A DNA stretch of 64,000 nt, from positions 17,978,501-18,042,500 of the forward strand of contig CM072863.1 of assembly GCA_036937835.1 (NCBI GenBank). Reading direction: 5' to 3'. Every line of letters begins with the position of its first letter. The first letter of the stretch is position 1. Below the pieces are notes generated by a model that saw nothing but the letters and a program-made list of their open reading frames with translations, did not search any database and had not been told where the DNA came from. The stretch is from Pampus argenteus. Taxonomy: Eukaryota; Chordata; Actinopteri; Scombriformes; Stromateidae. The position numbers and the translations under genes are program-made. Shown here piece by piece: positions 1 to 13,300 of the stretch.

Positions 1-103
1 GAGGTGAACAAGAGAAACGTGCAGAGCATGTCTCACAACCAGGTGGTCGACCTGCTTAGCAAGTGTCCCAAAGGCAGCGAGGTCACCATGCTGGTGCAAA
101 GAG
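1..103 (+). CDS. magi1: MAGI1 exon encoding end of PDZ2 (5' end cut by window)
   Basis: The open frame from base 1 reads EVNKRNVQSMSHNQVVDLLS and continues to LVQRG. This is the last alpha helix and beta strand of the PDZ2 domain, including the helix-start His (SHNQVV) that contacts the ligand. It ends at the donor GAG|GTGAGT in phase 1. The true exon start is not visible. Intron phase agrees with the exon at 8104. Confidence 0.93.
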
Positions 104-3100
104 GTGAGTGGTCGATGAATATACCATTTGTATTGTAACTGATGATAACAGATGGGAGGAAACAGGTGTCAAGTTTCATGGCAGTTGTTGATTTATGTGC
201 ACAAAACAAACATTTCCCATGAATCTGTTTGATGCTGTTGACAAAAAAAATAATAGGCGCCTGCCTTACAGGCTGTTCCAGCTCCCGCGGAGCTCTTTTT
301 ATTGACACACATGTTTATTTATTCATGTAAATAGAACTTGGACGCAAAAAAGAGATTGCAAAGAAGGCAAGCTAGAAGGATAATTATGGTAGGGAAGGAA
401 CAAATGAGCCGCAGAGAAAGTTGAAACAACATTTGACATTGTGGCTGAAAGTGAAGTGAGGAAAAGAAAGTGAGAGAGAATGTTTTTAGACTGAAAGGCA
501 CCGACAACCAGAACATTATAGCTGTCTTTAAATGGAAAAGGAGAAAAAGTTAAAAGGGGAGATGGAGGAAACATGAAAAGAAAGGTAAACATGGGAGAGA
601 AACTCAAGATTGCGTTTCAGGTCAGAGAGTCTCAATATTCTCACTTTCTTTCAGTCTGTTTTGAACTCTGCTTCCTTCTCGCTGTCTCTGCCCAGATTCT
701 TATTCATTTTCATTTTCTGTCTGCTGTGTTTGTTGGAAGAGAAAATGTCTAGTTTATTTTGGTCTTAGTGTGCTCCTATGCTAGAGCTAGCTGCTTTAAA
801 GATACCACCAATTGTACTGGCATGCCTTTTAATGCACCCACCTGGCTATCTGGCTTGGTATGAGCTGAAATCTGTGACATTTAACACACGCACATTCAGA
901 GTTTGCTGGTCAACGTCAGTGCTGAGAAAACAGTGCACAGGCCTGCGAATGCAACATGCGACAGCCGGCTTTTGTTAGGGCCTGCCGTAAAAATCACCGT
1001 TGCACAGAAGCATTAAATGGAAAGAAAGCAACCGTGAATGAAGGATAAAACTGAAGTGATTGAATTTTGGTATTTTCCATTCAATCCTCCTTAGACTCAC
1101 AGACCTACGAGTAATTGGACCATTATCTGTGTCAGACTGTCCATAGCTTGCTTTGGGGCTTATTAATTCAAGTAACTAAAAGGTTTCTTGCGTTTGTGCA
1201 CGCACACACTCACAGTTTATCTCCTCTGTAGGGTTAAACGCCCAGAACTGTCAAGGGAAATTGGTCAGATGAAGGGCAACCAAACCACATTGTAGTCTTG
1301 CTTTGAGTCTCTTTTCTTTCTTTGTCTTTTTACTCGACATGTGTGACTCCGACTCAATTTATACCTCTGTCTTCTTCGCCTTTCTGTCACACACTCTTTG
1401 CCTCTGTTCTTGACACACACTCGCACTCCAAACACTCCCCCATCACCGGCTTTTGCTAATGAGTAGCATTTCTTTATTGTTCTAGTGTACAGAAGGTCTT
1501 AAAGTGATACAGCCTCATCATCATAGACACAGGCTTAATGTGCTTTCAGTAAAACAGCTTGGCTTCTGTAGATATGATATGGATGAAAGGATCAACACTC
1601 AAGTCAACTTAAGGGTATAGATAAGGAAAATCCATATGGAGCATTTTAATTGAAGCATCATTTCTACTGTAAATCTACTTTATAGGTGGCTTTATCCTAT
1701 TTTGAGTGTGTTATGGAGGTAGCCAGTAAGCAGACACAGGAAATAATATAAAGGAATTTAATATACATTAAAGCAGGGCCTTCATGTCTGGTACTTCATG
1801 CAAATAAATGAAAGAACAAAAGTCTGCTCACTGCACTTCTTCCATTTGCACATTTAAATACCAATTACTGGCTACTGAATGTTCAACAAAGAACCTTTTT
1901 TGATGAGGAGACGCTAATTATTGAGCCCAAGTTAAACTGGAGTAGTGCACTGTGTGGTGACTGCTTGTTTTATGTGTCCTGCACCATATTTTTTTGGTGC
2001 CAATTGTGATGTGAGGCACTGAAAGCTGAAATCGAATGCTTGTCGTCAGATTTGTAGCCTTATTTAATACTTCTTCAATCGTCAGATTTTAATCAGGTTT
2101 CAATAAAAAATCTGGCCAATTTTAGACTGTATTTTATTTACTTATTGTACATCTTTGTTTAGCTTTTTTTTGTTTAATGGAAAACAAATTGGATTTTGTA
2201 GAAAAATGTACTTATACTTATAAAAGTATCAAAAGATATGTTTTGGTATCTGTTCCAAAACCCCTATTATGTTGGCACTTACACACTAGCACAGCATTCT
2301 TTATTTGTTGCAGATATATTTAGTTACAGAAAAATAACAGATATCGGGGCACGGTCATATTCCCTCCATCCACTGAATTAACAAACATTTCCTATCCTTC
2401 AGGTTTCCTGCGCTGAATTGTGAATATGTTTACATTTTCTAACATGTCAATCCTCGGCTTACACATGCCATATGTCTTGCTAACATATACACTGTACACA
2501 CAAATAGATAGCAATACTCATGAGAAAATGAACCAAGGTTCTAGACACGGTGCCTTAATTACTTCCCTGCTCTCTCCTCACTGCTTTCTCACTCCAGCTC
2601 CCTCCACCACCACCAGCAGCAGTAAGGCACACTGGCCTCTAATTGGGGTCCTGATGTCAGCTTTGCTTACCATACACATACATCTTTTTCTCTCTTGTGC
2701 CATCTTTTACTCTCACTCTCCTTCCATCCATCAGCAATCTCTTCTTCCTTTCGCAGACATGTCTTGTACATGTACACACACGCACACACACTCAAACACA
2801 CACACACTCAAACATGAACGGTAGTGCGTCCAATTATAGAGTCGAGTCAGAAAGGCCCTGGTACAGTCTTAATTGGTGGAGATAGACTCCTCCACCCCGT
2901 TCCCCATTTTCAGTTTCTATTCCCCACTGCCAGTATGTAGATTCACACCCGCTCGCCCACATGAAGATGGGAGCCAATCCCCAAGGACCAGCACATGCAA
3001 CACTGTGTGCCCCTTCACCCCCTCACCCCTCTCTCACAGTCTTTCTCACTGTGCGCAAGCATGTGCACATGTCAGCTTGTGAAGGTGTGTGTGAAAATGT

Positions 3101-6100
3101 TGTGTTTTTACTCCCCAGCAGCCACGGTGTGCTGAACGTTGAGATTCACGGACCTCTGTGTGAAAACCTGTGTGAATCTCATTTTAGTAACTCTGAGGAT
3201 ATTTTTTTTTAGCATTTTATCATCTTTGTCTGAGCAAGGGATGATCTTTTTTGACCCCTTTGGTCCAGTTAATATATACAGAGTCAAAGTGTCAATGTTG
3301 ACACTGACAGTGTTTTGTAGGTTAAGCACACGAGACACAGACATTTCGTACTTTGAGATATACTGAGTAAAAGCACATGAGCATGATTTATTACTCCACT
3401 CAGGTCTGTGTTTCGTGATACATCGTTCCTTCATTTGTCTAATTACACTGCTCTAATGTGCTCATTTTCCCCTGCCTGTCTCTCCCTTCCCCCCCCCGCT
3501 GATGCGCTGACATAATTCACTTTGGCCCCTGGTGTCTTGCCATAGCACAGACACTAATTTCCTCTACTGTTCTCTTTTGAAAAGGTGTAAATGTTGCATG
3601 GTCCGTTGGGATGCTGGGTATACACCTGCTGTACAGCCTTTTGTCAACGGAAAACTTGTCTGGGTGTTGAATTCCTGAAACACAGGGTCTCAATATCCCA
3701 GTGGCTCATGTTATTAGTCAGCTACAGAAAAATAAAGCCCATTTTTTCACAGTTTTTTTTTTTTTTATTCGCCTGTTTATAAGGCCAGGCTGGTGCTACA
3801 ATAATTGCAAGGCTGCAGTTATTGCTTGTGGCGATGTGCGAGGAATGGAAGGATAGATAGCTGCAGTGGATGAAGGGAGAGGAAGACATTGCTAGATGGA
3901 AAAGGATGTCAGAGGATCAGAGAGATGATGAAGGAGTGGTGCAGAAACCCCAATGTTGTTCTGCTCTCTTCCTCTCTCTCTCTCCACTTCATAACTCATG
4001 AATCAACGACACATTAGTCCCTGCTGGGCAATCAGGCCACTCCGGTTGAGAGATGGACTTTTTTTTTCTCCTCCCATGTAGCCTGCGGATGGACAAATGG
4101 CAAGTTAAGGGAGCAACACAGACAAGAGGTGTTAAACTAGTTTGCAAATGTCAATGTATTTGATGAATCCCTCCGCTGCCCAGTTGCTTTCCTTATCCCT
4201 TTTGAGTAAATGGCGAGCCAACTACCCAAAGACATGGCCAAGAACTCAGATTATATGTAGTGGTATTTAGGGAAAGACTCTATGAAGCATTTATCAACAA
4301 AACATCCATACCCATATAGGACAAGAGGGTGTATTTCTTCTGTTTATGTTTGTGTTTCTTGCCCATTGCCTTTAAGTGAGATTTATTTTACCCTTGAAGA
4401 CAGACAGGGGATAAGTGTGTTTTCTTTGTTTTTGTTTTTTTTTCCCCCATGGATGTGTGACTTAAAGAGGGTAAAAACACAAAGTGGATCATTGCCACAC
4501 TAGACAGCTCTTATTGGCATAATGGTGAGCAAGTGCATCGGCAGCTTGTAAATGCCTCTTGTCAAAAAGCACTCCACGGATCAGTGTTCTTTGAGGACGC
4601 ACACTGATAGGCTGAAACACAATTACGTGAACTTCCATAAACCACATAAACAAGCTCACAGTTACCGGCAGGCACATTCATATGGCCTGCATAATGCAGA
4701 CAGTCTTGCACACACCCATTGGAAAAGGATAAACGTTGATGATGGGTCCCTGCACAGGCCAAAGCAGGAAATCAATTCACTGTATGGGCAGGAAGCGTCG
4801 TATTTTTGCCCACTTTGCATTAAAAATTCTGCTGACTGCACGATGTGATGGCACCATAACGAAAAGCATTGCAGTCCTGAAAAGGCAATGATGGGGGAGC
4901 ACGCTGCCTACTAGGTGCCCACTCATTTTCACTGGAGGCTTGTGTCTGTGAATAACTGCTAGTTGCACAGGGACAAGGTAAACCTTTCTCTCCCTCAACC
5001 CCCTCTCTCCACCAATCGCCCATGTCTTCACACCTCTGTAGCTATTGGGCGAATCGTAAATCTCCACCGTTGCACCGTCTTTTGTTTCCATGACAATGCT
5101 CTGCAGATAATCTGCACTGGGATCTTCTCTGGGTGGGTGGATGTGTGCATTTGTGGGAGGAGGGGATTTCACCCCTGTTTTAAAAGCCATGCAAGGCATA
5201 ATCCAGGGTGAAAAAACACTGTAGGTTCAATGTTTTTGACACTGAAGCGACATGCACGTCCTTTCAAGAAAATGCAACAAGAATATTACATACATACACA
5301 CATATTAAAACTTTTTGCATACATGTTTTTTTTTTTGCTGTGCTGGATCCTTGCTATCCATTTAATCAAAGCGGTTTGCACTACTGTCAAATCTAGGTTG
5401 CCAATACACGCACACACTTTCACTCCTTTACTGTACAGCCAAAGCCGCTCACCACAACAACCGTTGCTCGGCGACCGTCTGTCAGTTTCCCATGGTCACC
5501 ATGTACGGTCGCCGTGGTGACAGATGGACCTGCCTGTTGGAAGCCATCAGTCCTAGCTGAGATCTACCAACATGTACACACACTGTGGACAGACAACATA
5601 ATCTGCTTAGTAATGGCTTCCGTTTAGTGATTGCTGAGGCTGCCAGGTTGGCTGCAGCATGTCCTATCTGTAGAAGGGAAATGTGCAAAACGGACTTCTT
5701 GTCAACCTGCACCAGGTTCAGCCAGAACATAATGAATCCAAACTATTGCTCCTTTGGCAGTGATTTTTGCTGAATTAATTTTTCCTTTGCACAGATCAAA
5801 CTGTACTTTGTGTGTAAGTGCATTTCTTCTTTCATTAAGATTTAGTAAGCAGAATAAAATGAGCTGAGGGAGGCTCACAATGGTCCTTTTCTAATATTTG
5901 AGAGCTGTGGATTTAGTCAAGCTCTCTCACTCAGGCTGTCAGTGAACACGGTTAGACAAGATCGCCCACCTGTCCAAAACAGCTCTTTCCTCCCCCATGT
6001 ATGTAATTAGGACTGGAGGATGTCCCAAACATCAACAATATCTTTTGATCTGGGAGCTTCAAACACACTCTGGCGCTTCAGTGACCACACACATACATAC

Positions 6101-7282
6101 AAAAACTATGTGCCTAATCTATGCTCGCTTGTGATTTCCTTTGCTTTTGTTCACGTGCGACCTGTGTGTGAGTTTGCATGCTGCATTCTTGGGTGTATCC
6201 GTTTTGTGTATGGGCCCGTCTAATGGAAAATCTAGGAGAGGGGAACGAGACATTGATGGACAGCTGCAGATCAGTCACAACGGATAGATGTAGAAGCCTG
6301 ACACTGACTGACGGCATGCTTTGCCCAGAGAGAATATCTCAGGATTGACAGATTGCATCTGTGTATACTTTGATTAAGGGGAATTGATATGTGCTCCTGA
6401 ATGAATGAGTCCTATGGATTTAAAAAAAAAAAAAAGGTGAAAAGTGGGGAGGGGACAGAGATGCAGGGTGGGGGTAGAGGAAGGAGAGAAGAAGAGGAAG
6501 AGGAGAGAAGGAAAAAGCTGCAGACACAACACAGTTGGAGCTGTCAGTTGTGAATGAACCCAGATGTCTGAGAGATAAAGAAGACGTGTGTGTGTGTGTG
6601 TGTGTGTGTTCCACTCAGTTTCCCTAAAGGATTGACATACAATAGCGGCCCATTTTCTGAGATCAGACACCGCCTAGTCTCAGTCATGCTATATATGTGT
6701 TACACACCTCTATTATATATATTATGCTTCTTTTTAATTCCACTCATTGTTTTAAGTATAGCAGAGGTAAAGACACACCACAAGGCTTGCTTTTTCTTTT
6801 TGTTTCGTGCATCCCATCTCTCGTTCTCATTTCCATAACTTCATACAATTGTTTATTTCATGCAGAGCTGAGGAAGGGAGCGGGAAAGAGAGAGAGAAAG
6901 AGAGCAGTGATGTGCTTAAGGATCACATTTCCAAACCAGATCGAGGCTGTTAGTGTTTTAGTCATCCGTCAGTCTCTCATTGTGCGCTTGCCTGTGATAA
7001 TGATATTTCTGTGATAATATTTCTGGTCACTGCTCATTCACACAGAAGCCTGTCTGTCATACCTTAAGCACATTTTGATTTGTGTCAGGAGCTGTGTGTG
7101 TGTGAGTGTGAGTGTGAGTGTGAGTGTGAGTGTGAGTGTGAGTGTGTGAGTGTGAGTGTGTGTGTGAGGCTGCATGGATGTTTACCAGTATGTGGGAGTA
7201 GGAGGGAAACTGAGATAGAGTAGGAAGAGGGAGGGAGGGCGATGATGCTGAGGGAAGAAAAGGGAGGGAGGACAGTGTGCAG

Positions 7283-7317
<35 letters not shown>

Positions 7318-10300
7318 CGAGAGAGAGAGAAGGAAAAAAGGAAAAGGCACCAGGAAAGGGAGAGACAGGGAGAACGCGCCAACTGCCTATAGATGCTGGA
7401 GCCTTCGACAGCGGAGCGCAGCGCTCGGCGGACAGAGGAAGATGGTCTCAGTAAGAGGGGAACTGACGGTTGCCTATAATTTAATGTTCAGTATCTTGGA
7501 CTCCTTCTCCATGGGTAATCCTACGGCTAGGAAACTCCAGAGCACCGCTTGCTTTGTTTCCTGCCCTCTCTCTCTATCTCTCTTCTTCTCTTTATTCTCC
7601 GTCTTAGTTGCTCTCCAGGATTCTGTCCTCTCCTCTTAACTATCACTTTCTCCCCTCAAACACACACTCACACGTGTGCCCTGCCGTTGGGTAGGCAGGG
7701 TCCAGCGAGCACCGGGTTAGCCCGTGGGGCTGGACCCAGTCTTCCGCTGCACCAGTCAAGCCAAGCGCTGGCCACGGCAGTGATGCAGATAGATCGCGCT
7801 GCCTGCCCCCACCTCCGCCCCCTCTCCTTCTCTCCCTCCCTTCTAAAAAGCCAGTCGCGGATGGGCGAGCAAAGGAACCAAGCAGGGAAAGAGAGGAAAG
7901 GAGGAAGAAGAAATTGAGGGCTAGATGAGCACTGTTCTGATATTGTTTTGGAGTCTGCGCTATCTGTTGCTTTTTTTTTTTTTCTTTCTTTTTATTTTGC
8001 GTTGATTTTAAGTATTTATTTTTGAACATGGACTACATACTGTAACTACATTGGTAACCATCTCCCTTTTTGCTTCTTCCCTCTTTTCTATTTGGCTTCA
8101 CAGGGGTGGCACCTGCAAAGAAGAGCCCCAAACTGGTAAGTAGTTGTTTTCTTGTATTTTTTTCCCAGCCTTTTACCAGTCTGCTGTCCTCCATCTACAT
8201 GTGTGTGTCTGTCAGAGGGGTATTTGTCTCACTTTCGCTGCTCACCCCCCACCCTCAGCCTCCCCCTGCCTGCCTGCCTCCTCTCTAACTATCCTCTGTA
8301 AGGTGTAACTTGTGCTGATGTTGTGGGTCTGTTTGTAGACATGGAGATGCTGTGCTGTGCGGGGGTGGATCCCTGTAGCTTTACCATCAACAGTAATCAC
8401 CCCTCCTCCCCTCCTGCTCTCTGGTGGGGGCTGGGACAAGGGGCTTTGATGCGCTGCGTGAGCTGGGTTGTTAACACGCTGATGATCACATTGCGCTGGG
8501 TGCTAAGCTTGCAATGTGCGAGTTGAATGTATGATCACAGCTGAGAAACGACCTCATCCTGTGATATTATGCTGCATTAATGGGGAAGACCCTGTTGACT
8601 GTGTCTGACTAGATGTGTTTGTCAATTTTGTTTTGCAGGATGATATTATTCTGGCTCCTCCATACAGAGATTACACAAGGAGGGTATGTGATTTCGTTTA
8701 GATGAGGTTGGAAGTTTTTTTTTGGGAATGTGCAGTGGTTTTGGTGCTGGGTAGATGGTAATGGTAATGGTGATGGTGTAGTATTCCCATAGTAGACAAT
8801 AGAGGTGATGGATGAGATGAAAATGGGATTGCATGATGTTTTAACATAATGGTCACTGTGATGCATCAAGGCAGTGAACCCAAGTCTGGCCTGTTTGTGG
8901 CAAAGCAGCACTGAGCTCGTTGTGAGGAGGCAGAAAGGACTTTCGTTTTCATTGACCCAGCCCCGTCTTCTGTCTCCTTAATAAGTTATTGGAGCAGCAG
9001 AAACCAATGTATTAGACCCGTCCCAGAGCACAGAGGGAGAACTCGGTGACTGCAGAATGTCAAATCAAGAACAAGAGATTTGTTTTCATTTGAAAGGGGA
9101 ATAGGATTTGGGTTTTTGCGTGCACCAAAGAGAGAAAAAAAGAAAAAGAAATGCTGCCTTGTCGGCTAATGAAGGTGCCATTTTGTTTGATAGAATGTAA
9201 GTGACCACAAAAAAAACACATTTCATTTGTCACAAGGTCTAACTTTAACACCGCACAAGGCCTGCATTTGTGACTAATTACATGACTCTATTGATTTTTT
9301 TACTTCACCACAGAAGCCAATGGGGTCACGCACATTGATATAGTATGAATTCCAGTTGGAGCCATAGCTCTCACTTAATATTTGCTAAAGCATCAAGTTT
9401 CTTTTATGTCTAACAAGGATGATGAATATAAACATGAATTGCAGAGGTGTTGGAGACTGATTCAGGGAGTAATGAGTCTGAATTTATTGAAGACATAGCT
9501 GCACTTTGAAGGCCAAACACTTTGATATTTGAGAACAGATGAGCTGCTTGCCTCCACCCGTTCCTGGTGTATTTTTATCCGCCACATCCAAAATACCAGG
9601 AGGTCACGTGACATGAAGCAACCAAACTGCTGTCATTTTCTCTTACTGTCTTAAAATATCTGCCTTTCTTTCTCATGCTCTGTCTCTAACTTTCCCTCCG
9701 TCGCTGCTTTCTTTCTTTGTGAAATCGTCAGACTAATGATGAAGCTGTGACTGTAAAGAACTTTACGAGGGTCATGGAAAGGATTTTGACTCATACTTGC
9801 AGTGTACTTGAGCTCAGGATTGCATGTGCTTTAAACTGATCAGGCACAACTCCACTCAAATCCTTGAGCAGGTGCTTAAGTGCCCATGTTATTGGGGGGC
9901 CTGCTGCAATTTATTTCACATTTCTGGCTTCAAAAATAAAATCCTTACTTCAATTCAAACCCCACAAGTGCTTTGTTTACTGTGAATATCTCTCCATAGG
10001 CAGCAAGGAATGCAGTTCCTTGTTAATACACTCCACTCTGTTAAACAAAAGGAAAAAAGGCAATGTACCCTCATAAGTTAAGCCACTTTTTTTTCTCCTA
10101 CAGCTGAATGACTTAATCATGAGAAACCATTAAGCTTGTTTTTTATCCCTTTGTTTGCTAAATGAATTGTCTGAATAAAACAGCTTGATTATTCTTCGTG
10201 TCACATGTCAAGTTAGCAACACAACAATGGCTGACATTAAAATAGATTTTTATAATATGTTTCCTTTTGCCCCAAAGAGCAGAAATCTTTAATCCTTTTT

Positions 10301-13300
10301 AATTTTAATAAAAAAGATCCTCTGTATTCAGATAACCGCTCTGCTTCTCCACTCACAAACCAAAACCCTGATTCAACTTGTCTTCTCTACTGCTCAGCAT
10401 GCAGTAAGAGTTTTTTTTTGTTTGTCTCTACCTCTACTGTACCTGTCTGCCAGCTCTCACATCAGCCTCCACAACCCTACAGCTTCACAGATGTACCAGA
10501 TGATGTTTTTGTCTAATCAATGATACTGATCTGCTTCTCCAACAGCAGTTGTCAAGGAAGGACAGTCAAAACAGCTCCCAGCATAGCGTCTCCAGCCACC
10601 GGAGCGCCCACACAGACTCGCCCGTGCACCCATCCCTGGCACCCCCTCTCAGCGAGAGTGTTGCTCCCCCGCCCCCATCTCAGCCCCTGCCAGGCCTGCC
10701 GCCCCAGGACTCCCCGGCAGACGGAACCATCCAGAGAAAACCGGACCCCTTTAAGATCTGGGCCCAGTCGAGGAGCATGTATGAAAGTAGGCGTAAGTAT
10801 AATATTTTTTGGTGGCGGTTGGATGAGGGCTGCATGGGGCTGGAGATCCTTGGTGTGTTTAAAAGTGGTACTGAAGATTTTTGGAGGAGGATTTGAGATG
10901 AGAGTCTTGTGCATGTAAGTAACTGGTTTCTTATTCGGTGCCTGTGGGTGTCATACATGGACTCATACATTCATACATACATATATACATATGCATACTG
11001 TAAGCATGTGTATGTATGTAAACCAATTCACAGAAAACTTCACATGGTAAAATGTAATTATTCAGACATCAAATTAAAGGAATGGCGTGACATTTTCTTG
11101 CTGAAAGTTACATGAGAAGATTGATACCATACACTCATTTGCACAGTGGTATAATCTTCATCTTGTGTCAGCAGTTCTCCAATCAAGTCGAATCATGAGA
11201 TATGGTTTTACTATATGAATCTCAGTGTGTATCACTGTGCAGTCTCCAGAACTTTAAAAGCTACACATTTAGCTTTGACTCTGTTATTATTACTGCCCAG
11301 GATCAGAAGCACAAGCCTCCTACATGCACTCGGGTCAGTCCTTTAGATGCCACTTTGATCCAAATGTGAACAGTGGCACCATTGATGCAGTTTTACACTG
11401 GACTTCCCTTTAGAGACACATGGGCGTATAATTAGCAGCAGGAGTGGAGTGGATGTCAGTGGATTGCATATCTCTTTTCTTCTTGTCTAGCCTTGCTAAA
11501 GCAAAGGAATAGCTCCAATTAAAAAGAATAACCCTCAGATCCACTGTCAGGGAAAAAAAAAACAGGAGAGGAGGAGGAGCAGGAGGCAAAAACAGGAGTC
11601 TGCAAAGGCTAAGAAACCTGAAAATCTAATCACTTTCCCAGGCACCACTTGTCAAGTATTTTCATTATTTAGATGTCTGTGAAAAAGAATGTGAAAAGAA
11701 GGACTGAGCGTGGGCTAGTAGTGCAGAAGCTACAGTGAAGAGCTGAGAGGACAATATTGTTTGATTTTTAAAAAAAGGAAATAAAGAACGTGGATGGAAG
11801 GTTGGAGAAATGATGACCAAGGGGGAGATTATGTCTACATGCCTGTCTGACAGTGATGGACTCTCAACAGGGGTTTTCTAAATTGCCTGAGCCAGTTTGC
11901 TCGGTACAAAAGAAAAGACACGCAAAGCCGAACGCAAAGGATAATGAAAGAGTGAAGCAGCATAGTGTAGAAACAGAAATGTCAGGATAAGAGAGATCAA
12001 GGGAATCTGCAGTATAGAAAAGAAGAGGAAGAACACACAGAGAATGACAGGGAGGACAGCTGACCTGTAACAGCAGGCGTAAATCCTGCAGCATGCACCC
12101 CATAGGCCTCGGGACTCAGCAAAAGGCATTTCTCTATACAGCATTCCCTGTAATGAAAGGTTCTACTGAGATCAAGGTCTTAAACATACCATGTGGTGAA
12201 CGATTTCCATTTGCAGAAAAATTCCCCCCATAAGCTTCTATCCTCTTTATTAGCCTTGTTTTTGATTATTCTCTGGTTTAAGCATGTTCCCAGTTTAATT
12301 TCCTCACTGTTTGAACCATCCACACTGGTTATTTGCAGTCCTTGCCCGTAAGCACAGTTGCTCTGAACAGGTCCGTCCATCTTTGTAAAACACTGATCGA
12401 TTCACGGCCAGTTGCCTCGCTGTGGGGATCACTTATGGATCTATTAATCACCGGGACCAGGGTGTAACCGCGCAGTTGACCCTCCCAAGTGCAGGTGTGG
12501 GTTGTGACATTTAGCTTTTGACACTTCCTCTCCCAGTGCCTCCACTGTTACTTGTGATAGATTGGAGGAGATGGCACTCCACAGGGATTTTAACTGTTGA
12601 CTGAAGGAACAGATTGGAAGCAGGCTGCTTCTGCCTTCTGCCACACTGTTGCCTCTTACTGGCTTTAGTGGCCTTGGCAGCAGTGGTCTGTACTGTGGCA
12701 AAGGAAATCTCCAGAGGAGTTTGCTCAGAGGTGCATGCTTGTCAGCGTGTATAACGCAGCTGTGACCATGCAAATGCATATGAGAATAAATATACTTAAA
12801 GCAAAGATGACAATGAGTACACTGTGAGGAGACCACACACACACACACTTGCTGCTCCTCTCTCCTGGCTCTCTGTAGCCCCCCCTTTCTCCTTCTCTGC
12901 TACATGAACCATGAGCTGTCAGTCGCTGCAGTGCAAAGCTTCTATATTGCACAGCACCTTCCTTGTGCCTAGTATACCTAGTTACACACACACACACACA
13001 CACACACACTTCTTTCTCTTGTTGATAAGAGTAGACTGTGAACTAGCCACACTCAGGCCCTCTGCTCAATAATGCATAACCTATTCCAGCGTGTATTAGC
13101 ACCGCTGTTGGGTGGGAAGTGCTTATGTAGGGAAGAGTGGAAATGGACTCGAATGTCACACATCACTTCATAAATGAAACGGCGTAGTGTCGGCCGTTGG
13201 ATTAGTAACTTCCAGTGTGCTTTTGAAAAAGAAAATATCTCCAAACATCAGAGGGAAGTTTCAGCGAGATCGCTTCTAATTATGAGAGCAAGGAATGATA

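Larger units (their letters stand above)
104..8103 (+). other. magi1: MAGI1 intron (8.0 kb)
   Basis: This intron runs from GTGAGT to TTCACAG. It is mostly AT-rich unique sequence. It also holds a GT microsatellite (6586-6609), a GTGTGA tandem tract (7093-7168), a GT/GA tract (7285-7330), a candidate RFX-site cluster (5463-5521) and a candidate internal promoter with first exon (about 7370-7514). Short open frames in it (for example around 4500-5200) show no recognisable protein. Confidence 0.85.
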
